NCBI RefSeq assembly: GCF_050587525.1
Contig: NZ_JBOBFT010000003.1
Span: 238,859-302,858 of the forward strand
Source of the DNA: Plantibacter sp050587525
GTDB lineage: Bacteria > Actinomycetota > Actinomycetes > Actinomycetales > Microbacteriaceae
Direction: 5' to 3'
Length of the DNA: 64,000 nt
Of the stretch, positions 17,483 through 26,017 are shown piece by piece. Each line of letters opens with the position of its first letter. Positions within the stretch are counted from its first letter, which is position 1. The translations under genes and the position numbers were made by a program. The notes beneath the pieces were generated by a model. The model did no database searches. It had not been told where the DNA came from and saw only the letters and a list, made by a program, of their open reading frames with translations.

Positions 17483-18313
17483 ATGTTCGAGAGATACGTC
17501 GCCATCGGCGACAGCTTCACGGAAGGCGTCGGCGACGAGCTCGCAGACGGTCGTGTTCGCGGATGGGCCGACTTCGTCGCGCTCGGGCTCGCGCTGGCCG
17601 CGGCCGACCGCGTCGAAGGCGGTCAGGGCGAGACCACGGATGCCGATGGCGCCCCGCCCGCCGAGGTCAGATACGCGAACCTCGCGATCCGGGGGAAGAA
17701 GCTGACGCCGATCCTCGATGAGCAGCTCGAAGCCGCACTCGCCCTGGGCCCCGACCTCGTGAGCCTGAACGGCGGAGGCAACGACATCATGCGCCCGCGC
17801 GTCTCGATCGTCGAGGTCTCCGATCGTCTCCACGCCGCGGCGGACCGCGTCGTCGAACACGGCGCCCACCTGCTCCTCCTGAGCGGGGCGAACCCTTCGG
17901 AGCACCTGCCGATGGGCGCTCTCGTCGAACAGCGCGGGGAGCGCCTCGCCGCTGAGGTCCGAGCACGACTGCCGCGCGAAGGCGTGACCTTCGTCGACAA
18001 CTGGGCCGACCACACGCTCCGCGACGGGCGGTACTGGTCAGCGGACAAGCTGCACCTCAATGCGTTCGGCCACGCGCGCGTGGCTGCGAACGTCCTCGGC
18101 GCCTTCGGCGTGCCCGTTCCCGAGAGCTGGAGGATCGCAGCGGTCGCTGAAGCGCCGGCCGGCCCGCCATCGAGACGGAACGCCGCCTACTACCGCGAAT
18201 ACGTGCTGCCGTGGATCGGCAGACGGCTCACCGGTCGCTCGTCGGGCGACAATCGGAGCGCCAAGCTGCCGACCCTCGAACCGGTCGTCGTTGTGGAGCC
18301 GACCGGGCTCTGA
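17483..18313 (+). CDS. SGNH/GDSL-family hydrolase
   Basis: 276 residues with the SGNH blocks in order: VAIGDSFTEG (catalytic Ser10), a Gly of block II, LNGGGNDIMRP (block III Asn), and DKLHLNAFGH (block V Asp/His). It is likely a carboxylester hydrolase; substrate unknown. The C-terminal 60 residues after the domain are Pro/Arg-rich (YYREYVLPWIGRRLTGRSSG...). There is no signal peptide. TAGCGT lies 6 nt before the ATG at 17483, so the mRNA may be leaderless, although GAAGGG also sits just upstream. Confidence 0.92.
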   Translation: MFERYVAIGDSFTEGVGDELADGRVRGWADFVALGLALAAADRVEGGQGETTDADGAPPAEVRYANLAIRGKKLTPILDEQLEAALALGPDLVSLNGGGNDIMRPRVSIVEVSDRLHAAADRVVEHGAHLLLLSGANPSEHLPMGALVEQRGERLAAEVRARLPREGVTFVDNWADHTLRDGRYWSADKLHLNAFGHARVAANVLGAFGVPVPESWRIAAVAEAPAGPPSRRNAAYYREYVLPWIGRRLTGRSSGDNRSAKLPTLEPVVVVEPTGL

Positions 18314-18335
18314 CGAGTCGAGACGGAGCGATCCG

Positions 18336-18998
18336 TCAGCCGGCCGTGCCGTCGAGCGCGGCGGTCCCGAGCTGAGCGCCGGACACCGCGGCGGCGACGA
18401 GGGCATCCGCGAGTTCACGACGGCTGCGCTCGACGTCAGGTGCGGGGGAGCCGAGCTGCTCGGCGAGCGTGAGGCTCGTGGTGATGAACTGAACGTCCAT
18501 GCCGAGCGCGGATCCGAAGAGCACCTGCAGTGCCGGGATCTCGTGATCCCAGCCCGCGGTCGGCGTTCCGGCGTCGTACGCGCCGCCCCGGCTCGTGGCG
18601 ATGACGGCCGGGCGCCCCGCGAGCGGCAGGACGGGGAGCGATGACGTCGCCCCGGGGACGTGGATGTGGTCGATCCACGTCTTGAGCGTCGACGGGATCG
18701 AGTAGTTGTAGAGCGGCGCACCGATCAGAAGGACGTCGGCGGCGAGGAGTTCCTGGAGGAGCGTCCGCTGCAGGGCTTCAGCGGCGGCGGGCGGAGTCGA
18801 ACCCTCGACGCGGTCGGCGGGGAGCCAGTGCAGCGACGCGTCCGGGAGGTGCGGGATCTGGTCGACGTGGAGATCGCGGTAGGTGATCGTGTTCCCAGCA
18901 TCGGCCGCCAGCCAGGCGTCGGCGAACGCCGCGGTGATCGCGCGGGAACGGGAAGACTGGAGGTCGGCGGACGAGTCGAGATGCAGGAGGTTGGCCAT
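18336..18998 (-). CDS. azoR: FMN-dependent NADH-azoreductase
   Basis: 220 residues with a flavodoxin-like fold. MANLLHLDSSADLQSSRSRAIT binds the FMN phosphate, LLIGAPLYNYSIPSTLKTWIDHI contacts the flavin, and VIATSRGGAYDAG completes the AzoR pattern. It reduces azo dyes and quinones with NADH; the natural role is probably quinone or electrophile detoxification. It is divergent from the kynurenine operon, with TAGCGT 6 nt before its ATG, so its mRNA is probably leaderless. Gene is convergent with the SGNH hydrolase, 22 nt apart. Confidence 0.92.
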   Translation of the reverse strand: MANLLHLDSSADLQSSRSRAITAAFADAWLAADAGNTITYRDLHVDQIPHLPDASLHWLPADRVEGSTPPAAAEALQRTLLQELLAADVLLIGAPLYNYSIPSTLKTWIDHIHVPGATSSLPVLPLAGRPAVIATSRGGAYDAGTPTAGWDHEIPALQVLFGSALGMDVQFITTSLTLAEQLGSPAPDVERSRRELADALVAAAVSGAQLGTAALDGTAG

Positions 18999-19004
18999 GC
19001 GACA

Positions 19005-19010
19005 ACGCTA
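19005..19010 (-). promoter_or_regulatory. -10 element of azoR (leaderless start)
   Basis: TAGCGT on the minus strand ending 6 nt before the ATG at 18998. Confidence 0.5.
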
Positions 19011-19079
19011 CAACCCGGGGAAATCGCTCTCGTGCTGGAGGGCGCCGTCGAGCGGCACGGCGAAGCATATGACAGATCC

Positions 19080-19107
19080 TTGACGCCCGTCACACGAGCG
19101 GTACAGT
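19080..19107 (+). promoter_or_regulatory. Promoter of the kynA operon
   Basis: TTGACG, 16 nt and TACAGT. The predicted start is the A of the kynA ATG at 19114, so there is no 5' leader and no ribosome-binding site. This is the best promoter match in the window. Confidence 0.68.
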
Positions 19108-19113
19108 CGATGC

Positions 19114-20004
19114 ATGACGACGAACGAACCGCAGCCGGCAACCGACGACGCGGTGCACGGGAACACGAGGGCGGTCGAGGACGACATCGTCACGGACTTC
19201 TCGAACCGGATGAGCTACGGCTCGTACCTCGGTCTCGACGAACTGCTCGGTGCCCAGCACCCTGTGAGCACGCCGGAGCACCACGACGAGCTGCTGTTCA
19301 TCATTCAGCATCAGACGACCGAGCTCTGGTTGAAGCTCATGCTCCACGAGTTGCGCTCTGCGTGCGCCGCGCTCGCCGTCGACGATCTCGGAACGGCGCT
19401 CAAGCGCATCGCGAGGATCAAGCACATCCAGGAGACGATGACCCAACAGTGGTCCGTCCTCGCGACCCTGACACCGTCCGAGTACTCCGAATTCCGCTCG
19501 TTCCTCGCGAACTCGTCGGGGTTCCAGTCGTACCAGTACCGCGCCGTCGAGTTCCTGCTGGGGAACAAGAACCGGGCGATGCTGCAGGTCTTCGCGAGCG
19601 ATCCCGTCGCCACGGCACTCCTCACCGAACTCCTCGAGGCGCCGTCGCTCTACGATGAATTCCTCCGGCACCTCGCGCGCGTGGGGTTCCCGATCCCGGC
19701 TGCGATCCTCGACCGGGACGTGACGCTCGCCCACACCTTCTCACCGGAGCTCGTGCCCGTGCTCGTCTCGATCTACGAGTCGGCGAACGACAACTGGCGC
19801 GTCTACGAGGCGTGCGAGGAACTCGTCGACCTCGAGGACAACTTCCAGCTCTGGCGATTCCGTCACCTCCGCACGGTGCAGCGCACCATCGGGATGAAGA
19901 CCGGAACCGGTGGATCGAGCGGGGTGAGCTTCCTCGAACGCGCGCTGAGCCTGACGTTCTTCCCGGAGCTCTTCGCGGTCCGGACGGAGATCGGCAAGCA
20001 GTGA
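19114..20004 (+). CDS. kynA: Tryptophan 2,3-dioxygenase
   Basis: 296 residues, the size of bacterial TDO. It opens the indole ring of tryptophan with O2 to give N-formylkynurenine, the first step of the kynurenine pathway. MSYGSYLGLDELLGAQHP, FIIQHQTTELWLKLMLHEL and the heme-site segment RHLRTVQRTIGMKTGTGGSSG are diagnostic; the heme-ligand histidine is in the last part. It starts a four-gene operon whose members overlap by 4 nt: the GTGA at 20001 joins it to the amidohydrolase. It is transcribed from a leaderless promoter. Expected to be induced by tryptophan or repressed by the PaaX-type gene at the end of the operon. Confidence 0.97.
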   Translation: MTTNEPQPATDDAVHGNTRAVEDDIVTDFSNRMSYGSYLGLDELLGAQHPVSTPEHHDELLFIIQHQTTELWLKLMLHELRSACAALAVDDLGTALKRIARIKHIQETMTQQWSVLATLTPSEYSEFRSFLANSSGFQSYQYRAVEFLLGNKNRAMLQVFASDPVATALLTELLEAPSLYDEFLRHLARVGFPIPAAILDRDVTLAHTFSPELVPVLVSIYESANDNWRVYEACEELVDLEDNFQLWRFRHLRTVQRTIGMKTGTGGSSGVSFLERALSLTFFPELFAVRTEIGKQ

Positions 20005-21134
20005 GCGGCGTGACCACGATGAGCGGGGACCGCCCCGCGACAGGATCGGAGGGCGCTCTCGCGGTGCTGGAGGTGCGGGTTCCCGCCGGATTCGACGCCC
20101 CAGGATCGGAGGCTCGATGGGCCGGCCCCAGCGTCCTCCGCATCGAGGCGTCGCGCGTCACGGCCGTCGTCCCAGCCGACGACTTCCGCGGGGACGTGGA
20201 CACGAGCATCACCGGCACCGTGCTCCCGGGCTTCTGCGACGCCCACGTCCATCTCGGACTCGTCGATGCTGCAGCGCTCGTCGCGGGTGGCATCTCGCGT
20301 GTCGTCGACCTCGGCTGGGACCCACGTGTCGCCGCGGGCTGGACGAGGGACGTGACATCGTCCGCGCGCCCGGAGACCGCCATCGCCGGTGCGATGCTCA
20401 CGGCCCCTGGCGGATACCCGTTGCTGTCCGGCTGGGCGCCGGCAGAATCGGTGCGGACGGTCGACTCCGCGGCCGACGCACGACGGGCCGTGCAGGAGAT
20501 GGCGTCGTCGGGGGCGGCGCTCATCAAGGTCATGCTCAACACCGACGTCGGTCCCGTCTGGGACGACGACCTCCTCGCCGCCGTCGTCGCTGCCGCGCAC
20601 GATGCAGCGCTCCCGGTGGCAGCCCACACGCAGGGCCTCGGCCAGGCGGCGCGGTCCTTCGCCGCCGGTGTCGATCTGCTGGCCCACACGCCGTGGACCG
20701 AACGGCTGACCGATGACGCGATCCGCACGATGGCGGGACGCATGGGCTGGATCAGCACCCTCGACATCCACGGCTGGGGCAACTCCGGGACCGACCATGC
20801 GATCGCCTCCAGCAACCTCGAACGGTTCGTCGCGTTCGGCGGTCGTGTCCACTACGGCACCGACCTCGGCAACGGGCCACTGCCGATCGGGCTCAACCCG
20901 CGGGAACTGAACGGTCTCGTCGGCATCGGGCTCGCGGGTGATCGATTGCTCGACGCGCTCGGCCACCCCGTCGCCCCTGGGTCGTTCGGACGGCGTGTCA
21001 ACGTCGTATCGGGTCGACCGCCCGGAGACTCCACCGCGACCGTGGACTGGCTCCTCCAGAGCGAGTCCGTCGATCTCGCCGCGCTGCTCGCAGCCTCCGT
21101 CACCGCCGAAGGACAGGACAGAACCCACTCATGA
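20001..21134 (+). CDS. Metal-dependent amidohydrolase, candidate N-formylkynurenine hydrolase
   Basis: 377 residues from the GTG at 20001, which overlaps the kynA stop. An amidohydrolase-superfamily TIM barrel: metal ligands H82 and H84 in LPGFCDAHVHLGL, carboxylated-lysine candidate K176 in ALIKVMLNTD, H209 in PVAAHTQG, H229 in LLAHTPWTE and D288 in VHYGTDLGNG. The pathway needs a formamidase between KynA and KynU, and no KynB cyclase-type or alpha/beta formamidase is in the operon. This protein fills that slot. Other starts at 20010 and 20019 are possible. That it hydrolyses N-formylkynurenine is inference from position. Confidence 0.9.
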   Translation: MSGVTTMSGDRPATGSEGALAVLEVRVPAGFDAPGSEARWAGPSVLRIEASRVTAVVPADDFRGDVDTSITGTVLPGFCDAHVHLGLVDAAALVAGGISRVVDLGWDPRVAAGWTRDVTSSARPETAIAGAMLTAPGGYPLLSGWAPAESVRTVDSAADARRAVQEMASSGAALIKVMLNTDVGPVWDDDLLAAVVAAAHDAALPVAAHTQGLGQAARSFAAGVDLLAHTPWTERLTDDAIRTMAGRMGWISTLDIHGWGNSGTDHAIASSNLERFVAFGGRVHYGTDLGNGPLPIGLNPRELNGLVGIGLAGDRLLDALGHPVAPGSFGRRVNVVSGRPPGDSTATVDWLLQSESVDLAALLAASVTAEGQDRTHS

Positions 21135-22459
21135 CCGCATCTCGACCCACACCCCGTGCCGCCAACCCGCAGACCGGCACCGAGCAGGGCATCGACGCCG
21201 AGGCGCTCGATGCGCGTGATCCACTCGCTTCCTTCGCGGAGCGGTTCATCCCGTCCGAGGACGTCGTCGCCTACCTCGACGGCAACTCGCTCGGTCGGCC
21301 GCTCCGCGTCACACCGGACCGCTTCGCCTCGTTCATCGCAGAGGACTGGGGGAGTCGGCTCATCCGCTCCTGGGACGAACAGTGGTTCGAACTCCCGCTC
21401 ACGCTCGGCGACCGGATCGGCCGTGTTGCGCTCGGCGCGGCAGCGGGACAGACGGTCGTCGCGGATTCGACGACCGTCCTGCTCTACAAGCTCATCCGTG
21501 CCGCAGTGGACGGCCGTCCGGAGCGCAGGGAGATCGTCATCGACGACGACAACTTCCCGACCGACCGGTTCGTCGTCGAAGGCATCGCTGCGGAACGCGG
21601 ACTCACGATCCGCTGGATCCGAACCGATCCGGCCACGGGCGTCCTCCCCGACCAGGTCGCCGCCGCCGTCAGCGCTCGGACCGCGGTCGTCGTGCTGAGC
21701 CAGGTCGCCTACCGCTCGGGCGCGCTCGCGCGAACCGCGGAGATCACCCGGATCGCGCACGATGCCGGCGCACTGGTGCTGTGGGACCTGTGCCACTCGG
21801 CTGGCGCGGTGCCGGTCGATCTCGACGCGTCGGGAGTCGATCTCGCGGTCGGCTGCACCTACAAGTACCTGAACGGTGGGCCGGGGGCGCCGGCGTTCGC
21901 GTACGTGAGGACCGGCCTTCAGGACGAGCTCGCGCAGCCCGTGCAGGGCTGGATGGGGGCAGACGACGTCTTCGCGATGGCGGAGCGCTACCGACCCGCG
22001 ACGGGCATGCGCCGCTTCCTCAGCGGCACGCCGCCGGTCGTCGGGATGCTCGCGATGGCGGACATGCTCGACCTCATCGAGGAGGCGGGCATCGAAGCGA
22101 TCAGGGCGAAGTCGCTGCTCCTGACGGAGTTCACGATTCGCTGGGCGGACGACCATCTGGCACCCCACGGCGTGACCGTGGTGAGTCCGCGCGATCCGGA
22201 GCTCCGCGGCAGCCACGTGACGCTTCGTCATCCGGCGTTCCGGGCCGTCACCGCCCGGTTGTGGAAGCAGGGAGTGATCCCCGACTTCCGCTCGCCGGAC
22301 GGGTTGCGCATCGGCCTCTCTCCGCTCAGCACGACCTTCGTCGAGCTCGAGACCGGGCTGCGGGCCGTCGCGGACGCGCTCGCGCGTGAACAGGCGGATC
22401 CCGCCGCGCGACGTGAAGGGGACTCGGATGTCGGAGAGCGGGAGCGCGCCGGCTCATGA
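21131..22459 (+). CDS. kynU: Kynureninase
   Basis: 442 residues, a PLP-dependent aminotransferase-fold enzyme that splits kynurenine to anthranilate and alanine. The PLP lysine is K245 in VGCTYKYLNGGPGAPAF, and the family signatures YLDGNSLGRP, WDEQWFELPL, VVLSQVAYRSG and DLCHSAGAVPVDL are all present. The start ATG overlaps the stop of the amidohydrolase (ATGA), and its own stop overlaps the PaaX-type gene. The C-terminal 30 residues are charged and extend past the usual end. The pathway therefore runs tryptophan to anthranilate; no 3-hydroxylase for NAD synthesis is seen here. Confidence 0.97.
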   Translation: MTASRPTPRAANPQTGTEQGIDAEALDARDPLASFAERFIPSEDVVAYLDGNSLGRPLRVTPDRFASFIAEDWGSRLIRSWDEQWFELPLTLGDRIGRVALGAAAGQTVVADSTTVLLYKLIRAAVDGRPERREIVIDDDNFPTDRFVVEGIAAERGLTIRWIRTDPATGVLPDQVAAAVSARTAVVVLSQVAYRSGALARTAEITRIAHDAGALVLWDLCHSAGAVPVDLDASGVDLAVGCTYKYLNGGPGAPAFAYVRTGLQDELAQPVQGWMGADDVFAMAERYRPATGMRRFLSGTPPVVGMLAMADMLDLIEEAGIEAIRAKSLLLTEFTIRWADDHLAPHGVTVVSPRDPELRGSHVTLRHPAFRAVTARLWKQGVIPDFRSPDGLRIGLSPLSTTFVELETGLRAVADALAREQADPAARREGDSDVGERERAGS

Positions 22460-23331
22460 CGCGCGTCCCCGATGACCTCGACGCCCGTCCCGGCAGCACG
22501 ACGTCCCTCCTGCGGACGATCGTCGGCCTGTACCTCCGTCGCCTCGGCGGCTGGATAGCCGCCGCGGACTTCGTCGCGGTCATGGGGGAGCTGGGCGTGC
22601 AACCGGCGTCGTCGCGGACGGCGATCGCTCGGTTGAAGCAGAAACGACTGCTCCTCGCGGAACGCCACGACGGTGTGGCGGGTTACCGGTTGAACCCGGA
22701 TGCAGAGCCCATGCTCGTCGCGGGGGACCGGAGGATCTTCGCCGTGACGAGGATGACCGCGGGCGACCCCTGGCGGCTCGTCTCCTTCACGATCCCGGAG
22801 GAACATCGGGCCGTCCGTCACCAACTGCGTCGTCGGCTGCGGGGGATCGGCTGCGGGACGGTCGCTCAGGGCCTGTGGATCTGCCCGGCGTTCCTCGGTG
22901 CGGAAGTGGACGAGATCATCGCCGAACTGGACGTCCGCGAGGCCGTGACGTCATTCGTGACGGCGGACCTCGCCGTCGCAGACTCCCTCGAACTGGCCGT
23001 GACCAGGTGGTGGGACCTCGAAGCGATCGCACGGCTGCACTCCGAGTTCGTCGAGGAGGCCGAGGCGCTGACCGGCGGGCTTGCCGACGGCGGCGCGTCT
23101 GCAACGGGGACGCACTCGACCAGTGCCCTCGCGAGCTACGTGCGCGGACTCGACCGCTGGCGTCCCATCCCGTACGTCGATCCCGGTCTGCCCCTCGAAC
23201 TCCTGCCGGCCGACTGGCCGGGGCGCCGCAGCGCCGAGCTGTTCGACGAACTGAGTGATCGTTTCGCGGAAGCTGCATGGACGCACCTTCGTGAGCTGAC
23301 GAGCCGGAGCGCGGTCACGGCCGGCGACTGA
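22456..23331 (+). CDS. PaaX-type transcriptional regulator
   Basis: 291 residues. The N-terminal winged helix is LLRTIVGLYLRRLGGWIAAADFVAVMGELGVQPASSRTAIARLKQKRLL, matching PaaX. A central PaaX-like effector domain (DPWRLVSFTIPEEHRAVRHQLRRRLRGIGCGTVAQGLWI) and a C-terminal domain follow. PaaX represses phenylacetate catabolism by sensing an acyl-CoA. This copy closes the tryptophan operon through an ATGA overlap at 22456, so it is likely an autoregulator of that operon and may sense kynurenine or anthranilate. That link is inferred from position. Confidence 0.88.
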   Translation: MTRVPDDLDARPGSTTSLLRTIVGLYLRRLGGWIAAADFVAVMGELGVQPASSRTAIARLKQKRLLLAERHDGVAGYRLNPDAEPMLVAGDRRIFAVTRMTAGDPWRLVSFTIPEEHRAVRHQLRRRLRGIGCGTVAQGLWICPAFLGAEVDEIIAELDVREAVTSFVTADLAVADSLELAVTRWWDLEAIARLHSEFVEEAEALTGGLADGGASATGTHSTSALASYVRGLDRWRPIPYVDPGLPLELLPADWPGRRSAELFDELSDRFAEAAWTHLRELTSRSAVTAGD

Positions 23332-23367
23332 ACAGCGCGCGTGCGCGTCCGGGAGCTCCTGCGGTCG

Positions 23368-23373
23368 TAGGCT
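23368..23373 (+). promoter_or_regulatory. -10 element of the aldose epimerase gene (leaderless start)
   Basis: TAGGCT with 6 nt to the ATG at 23380. Confidence 0.5.
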
Positions 23374-23379
23374 GGGATC

Positions 23380-24303
23380 ATGCGCGCCGTCACCGGAGAA
23401 CAACACCGTCTGCACCACACCGGGCCGAAGGGCGAGGTGGCCGCGACGATCACGGCGCTGGCCGCCGGCATCCGCGAACTCTCCGTTGGCGGCGTCTCCC
23501 TCGTCGAGAGCTACGCGGAGGACTCGATCTCGCCCATGGGCTGCGGCATCGTGCTCGTCCCTTGGCCGAACCGGGTCCGCGACGGGAAGTGGGAGCTGGA
23601 CGGCGTCACCCAGCAACTCGACGTGACCGAGGCCTCCACCGGCAACGCCTCGCACGGGCTCCTCCGGAACACCGGCTACACGGCGGCGGACCGTGCGGAT
23701 GGATCCGTGCTGCTGACGGCCGAGGTCTTCCCACAGCACGGCTACCCGTTCCACCTCGAGACGTCCGTGAGCTACGTCCTGACCGACGACGGACTCGACG
23801 TGACCCACCGGATCATCAACCGCTCGGCCGCTGCGGCGCCCGTCGCGGTGGGCACCCATCCCTACCTCGCGTTCGGCGGTATCCCGACCGAGGACCTCGT
23901 GCTCACGGTCGACGCCGGCTCCTGGTTCGAGACCGACCGACAGCTCGTCCCCGTCGCAGAACACGACGTGTCGGGGACCGAGAACGACCTGCGCGGCGGT
24001 GTCCCCGTGCGGGGCATGGACCTCAACGTCGGCCTCGGCGCCGTGAACATCGTTGGCGGGACGAGTCGTCACCGGCTCACGGCGCCGGACGGACGCGCGG
24101 TCGAGCTCTGGGCGGACGACCAGTTCCCCTATCTGCAGGTCTACACACCGCACACGTTCCCGAAAGCGGACGGACCGGGCGTCGCTGTCGCGATCGAGCC
24201 GATGTCGGCGCCTGCGGGAGCTTTCAACTCGGGTCAGGGACTGCGGTGGCTGGCACCCGAGGAGTCGTGGACGCTCACGTGGGGCATCCGTCTCGTCGGC
24301 TGA
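23380..24303 (+). CDS. Aldose 1-epimerase family protein
   Basis: 307 residues. Galactose-mutarotase-like beta-sandwich proteins interconvert sugar anomers. Motifs: NRVRDGKWELDGV, ASHGLLRNTGYTAADR (catalytic His region), VAVGTHPYLAFGG (second catalytic His), and AIEPMSAPAGAFNSGQGLRWL, where the Glu of AIEPM is the likely catalytic base. Sugar specificity is not predictable. It is separated from paaX by 48 nt and has its own TAGGCT -10 box, so it belongs to another transcription unit. No signal peptide. Confidence 0.9.
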   Translation: MRAVTGEQHRLHHTGPKGEVAATITALAAGIRELSVGGVSLVESYAEDSISPMGCGIVLVPWPNRVRDGKWELDGVTQQLDVTEASTGNASHGLLRNTGYTAADRADGSVLLTAEVFPQHGYPFHLETSVSYVLTDDGLDVTHRIINRSAAAAPVAVGTHPYLAFGGIPTEDLVLTVDAGSWFETDRQLVPVAEHDVSGTENDLRGGVPVRGMDLNVGLGAVNIVGGTSRHRLTAPDGRAVELWADDQFPYLQVYTPHTFPKADGPGVAVAIEPMSAPAGAFNSGQGLRWLAPEESWTLTWGIRLVG

Positions 24304-24446
24304 GCGCGATTCGCGCAGGGAGACGCCTAGCCCGAGCTCGGACGTGCGGCCGCGCCGAACGGAGTAGTCCTGCAGGATGAGGCCGCCGCCGGAGGATGAG
24401 CCTCGCGTCCGATGTGTCGAGCGATCCCACGGCCGACACTTGACCT

Positions 24447-24653
24447 ATGACCGCTCACCTCGCCGCTCCGACCTCGGACATCCGCACCATTCAGCCCAGA
24501 CGCGACGCACACGAGCTTGGCAAGGTCGGCGCCTTCCTCGGCGTCCTCGCCGGGAACATCGTCCTGTGGGGTGCCGTGTCCGCCGCGATCGTCGGCACGC
24601 TGCTCCTGCAAGCCGTTGTCATCGGCATGGTCATCGCCTCGTTCGTGCGCTGA
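24447..24653 (+). CDS. Small membrane protein
   Basis: 68 residues (MTAHLAAPTSDIRTIQPRRDAHELGKVGAFLG...). The last 40 residues form one or two hydrophobic helices ending in SFVR. There is no clear ribosome-binding site and no family that I recognise. The gap between the epimerase and CDF genes otherwise holds only this and the small acidic ORF on the other strand. Confidence 0.5.
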   Translation: MTAHLAAPTSDIRTIQPRRDAHELGKVGAFLGVLAGNIVLWGAVSAAIVGTLLLQAVVIGMVIASFVR

Positions 24654-24720
24654 GCCGGCCGGTCGGAGGTCTGTTGGAGAGTCGACCGGCGCCGCGAACG
24701 GCGCCGCGAACGGCAGGGGA

Positions 24721-24900
24721 CTAGTCGTCCTCGGCGTCGCGCTCCGCGTCGGTCGCCTCGGCCGCTTCCTCGAGCTGATCGGCGTCGGCGTCCGTCAAGA
24801 GATCCGGATCGCCCTCAGGGTCGAAGTCGCCGGGCAGTCCCGGGAGCATCTGCGACGGGTCCAGGTCCCTGATGCCTTCGTAGCCACCGAAATCGGTCAT
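24721..24900 (-). CDS. Small acidic protein
   Basis: 59 residues from ATG at 24900 to TAG at 24721, below the usual length cutoff. AAGGAG lies 7 nt before the ATG, a strong ribosome-binding site. The sequence is MTDFGGYEGIRDLDPSQMLP... with 23 Asp/Glu residues, mostly in the last third. It resembles small acidic proteins of unknown role in Microbacteriaceae, and is similar in style to the acidic ORF at 26640. Function unknown. Confidence 0.65.
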   Translation of the reverse strand: MTDFGGYEGIRDLDPSQMLPGLPGDFDPEGDPDLLTDADADQLEEAAEATDAERDAEDD

Positions 24901-25001
24901 GATTCGCTCCTTCTGGTCGGTTCCCGCTCATCGCTGCGGTGCGCCCCACGCTAGGCGACACGTGTCGCAGTGGCAAGGGGTGGACTCGGCCCGCCAGAGC
25001 G

Positions 25002-25982
25002 TCAGTCGGCTCTCGGATGCAGTGAGGGCTCATCGGGGAGGGAGAGGGTGAGCACGGCCTCTGTGATGTACGGCAGCGTCTCGATGCGGGTCGCGATGCC
25101 GCGTAGCGTGACCGCCACCTCGCCTTCCGCGTGGTCGCCTGTGAGGTCGACGGCTGCCTGGAACGAGAACTGGTCGGGGCCGACGAATTCGAGGTGCAGA
25201 TACGTCACTCGGTCGACGTGCTCGTCCGCGATGAGTCGGCGCAGCGCCTCCTCACGGAACGCGCTCGGGCCCGCTTCGCCGACGAGGAAGCGCCGGTTCC
25301 GGTCGATCAGGATGATCGCGACGATCCCCAGTAGGACGCCGACGAGGATGGAGCCGATCGCATCGTAGATCGGCGAACCGGTCAGCTGATGCGCCAGGAC
25401 GCCGCCGAACGCGAGGGCGAGGCCGATGAGGGCCGCCGCGTCCTCGGCGAAGACGGCGCGCAGCGTCGTGTTCGACGTCGAGACGACGTGGTGGAGTGTT
25501 CCCTGACCGCGCTTCTCGGCGGACGAGCGCACCTGGCGGTAGGCCTGTGTGAACGAGACGCCCTCGAGCACCGCGGAGACGGCGAGCACGATGTAGGCGA
25601 TCCCGTAGTTGTCCGCGGGTTCCGGGGCGAACAGCTCCTGCACGCCATGGGTGATCGAAACGGCTGCGCCCGCGGAGAAGAGTCCGAACGCGGCGAACAT
25701 CGACCAGACGTATGCCTCTTTGCCGTAGCCCCGAGGATGCGCGGCATCACGGCGCCTGGCGGACCGACGCTCGGCGATGAGCAGGAACACCTCGTTGCCG
25801 GCGTCCGCCCAGGAGTGCGCAGACTCGGCGACCATCGAAGCGGAGCCGGTGAGGACAGCGGCTATCGTCTTCGCGATCGCGACGAGGATGTTCGCCGCGA
25901 ACGCGATGACGACCGTCACCGAGCCCTTCGACTCGGTGGCGGTCGTCGTCCGGCCTGGCGGCCGGGTGTCGTTCTCGGTCAG
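25002..25982 (-). CDS. Cation diffusion facilitator (metal exporter)
   Basis: 326 residues if the start is the CTG at 25982 (GGAG 7 nt upstream), or 305 from the first canonical start, GTG at 25919. Members export divalent metal ions in exchange for protons. The motif ASMVAESAHSWADAGNEVFLL in helix 2 (residues 45-65 of the longer form) carries the HxxxD metal site, and the second site is in helix 5 around FAEDAAALIGLALAFGG. A long C-terminal cytoplasmic domain (about 210-326) follows. Metal specificity is unclear. The frame remains open to 26270 as a shadow of the Ohr gene. Minus strand, next to Ohr. Confidence 0.9.
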   Translation of the reverse strand: MTENDTRPPGRTTTATESKGSVTVVIAFAANILVAIAKTIAAVLTGSASMVAESAHSWADAGNEVFLLIAERRSARRRDAAHPRGYGKEAYVWSMFAAFGLFSAGAAVSITHGVQELFAPEPADNYGIAYIVLAVSAVLEGVSFTQAYRQVRSSAEKRGQGTLHHVVSTSNTTLRAVFAEDAAALIGLALAFGGVLAHQLTGSPIYDAIGSILVGVLLGIVAIILIDRNRRFLVGEAGPSAFREEALRRLIADEHVDRVTYLHLEFVGPDQFSFQAAVDLTGDHAEGEVAVTLRGIATRIETLPYITEAVLTLSLPDEPSLHPRAD

Positions 25983-26017
25983 TCTGCGACTCCGAATCGA
26001 TTGATCGTGCGGGTCGA

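Noticed and set aside
16763..18013. Long N-terminal extension of the MerR gene
   Set aside because: It runs antisense through the GNAT and SGNH genes. MerR proteins begin at MRIGELSRKS.
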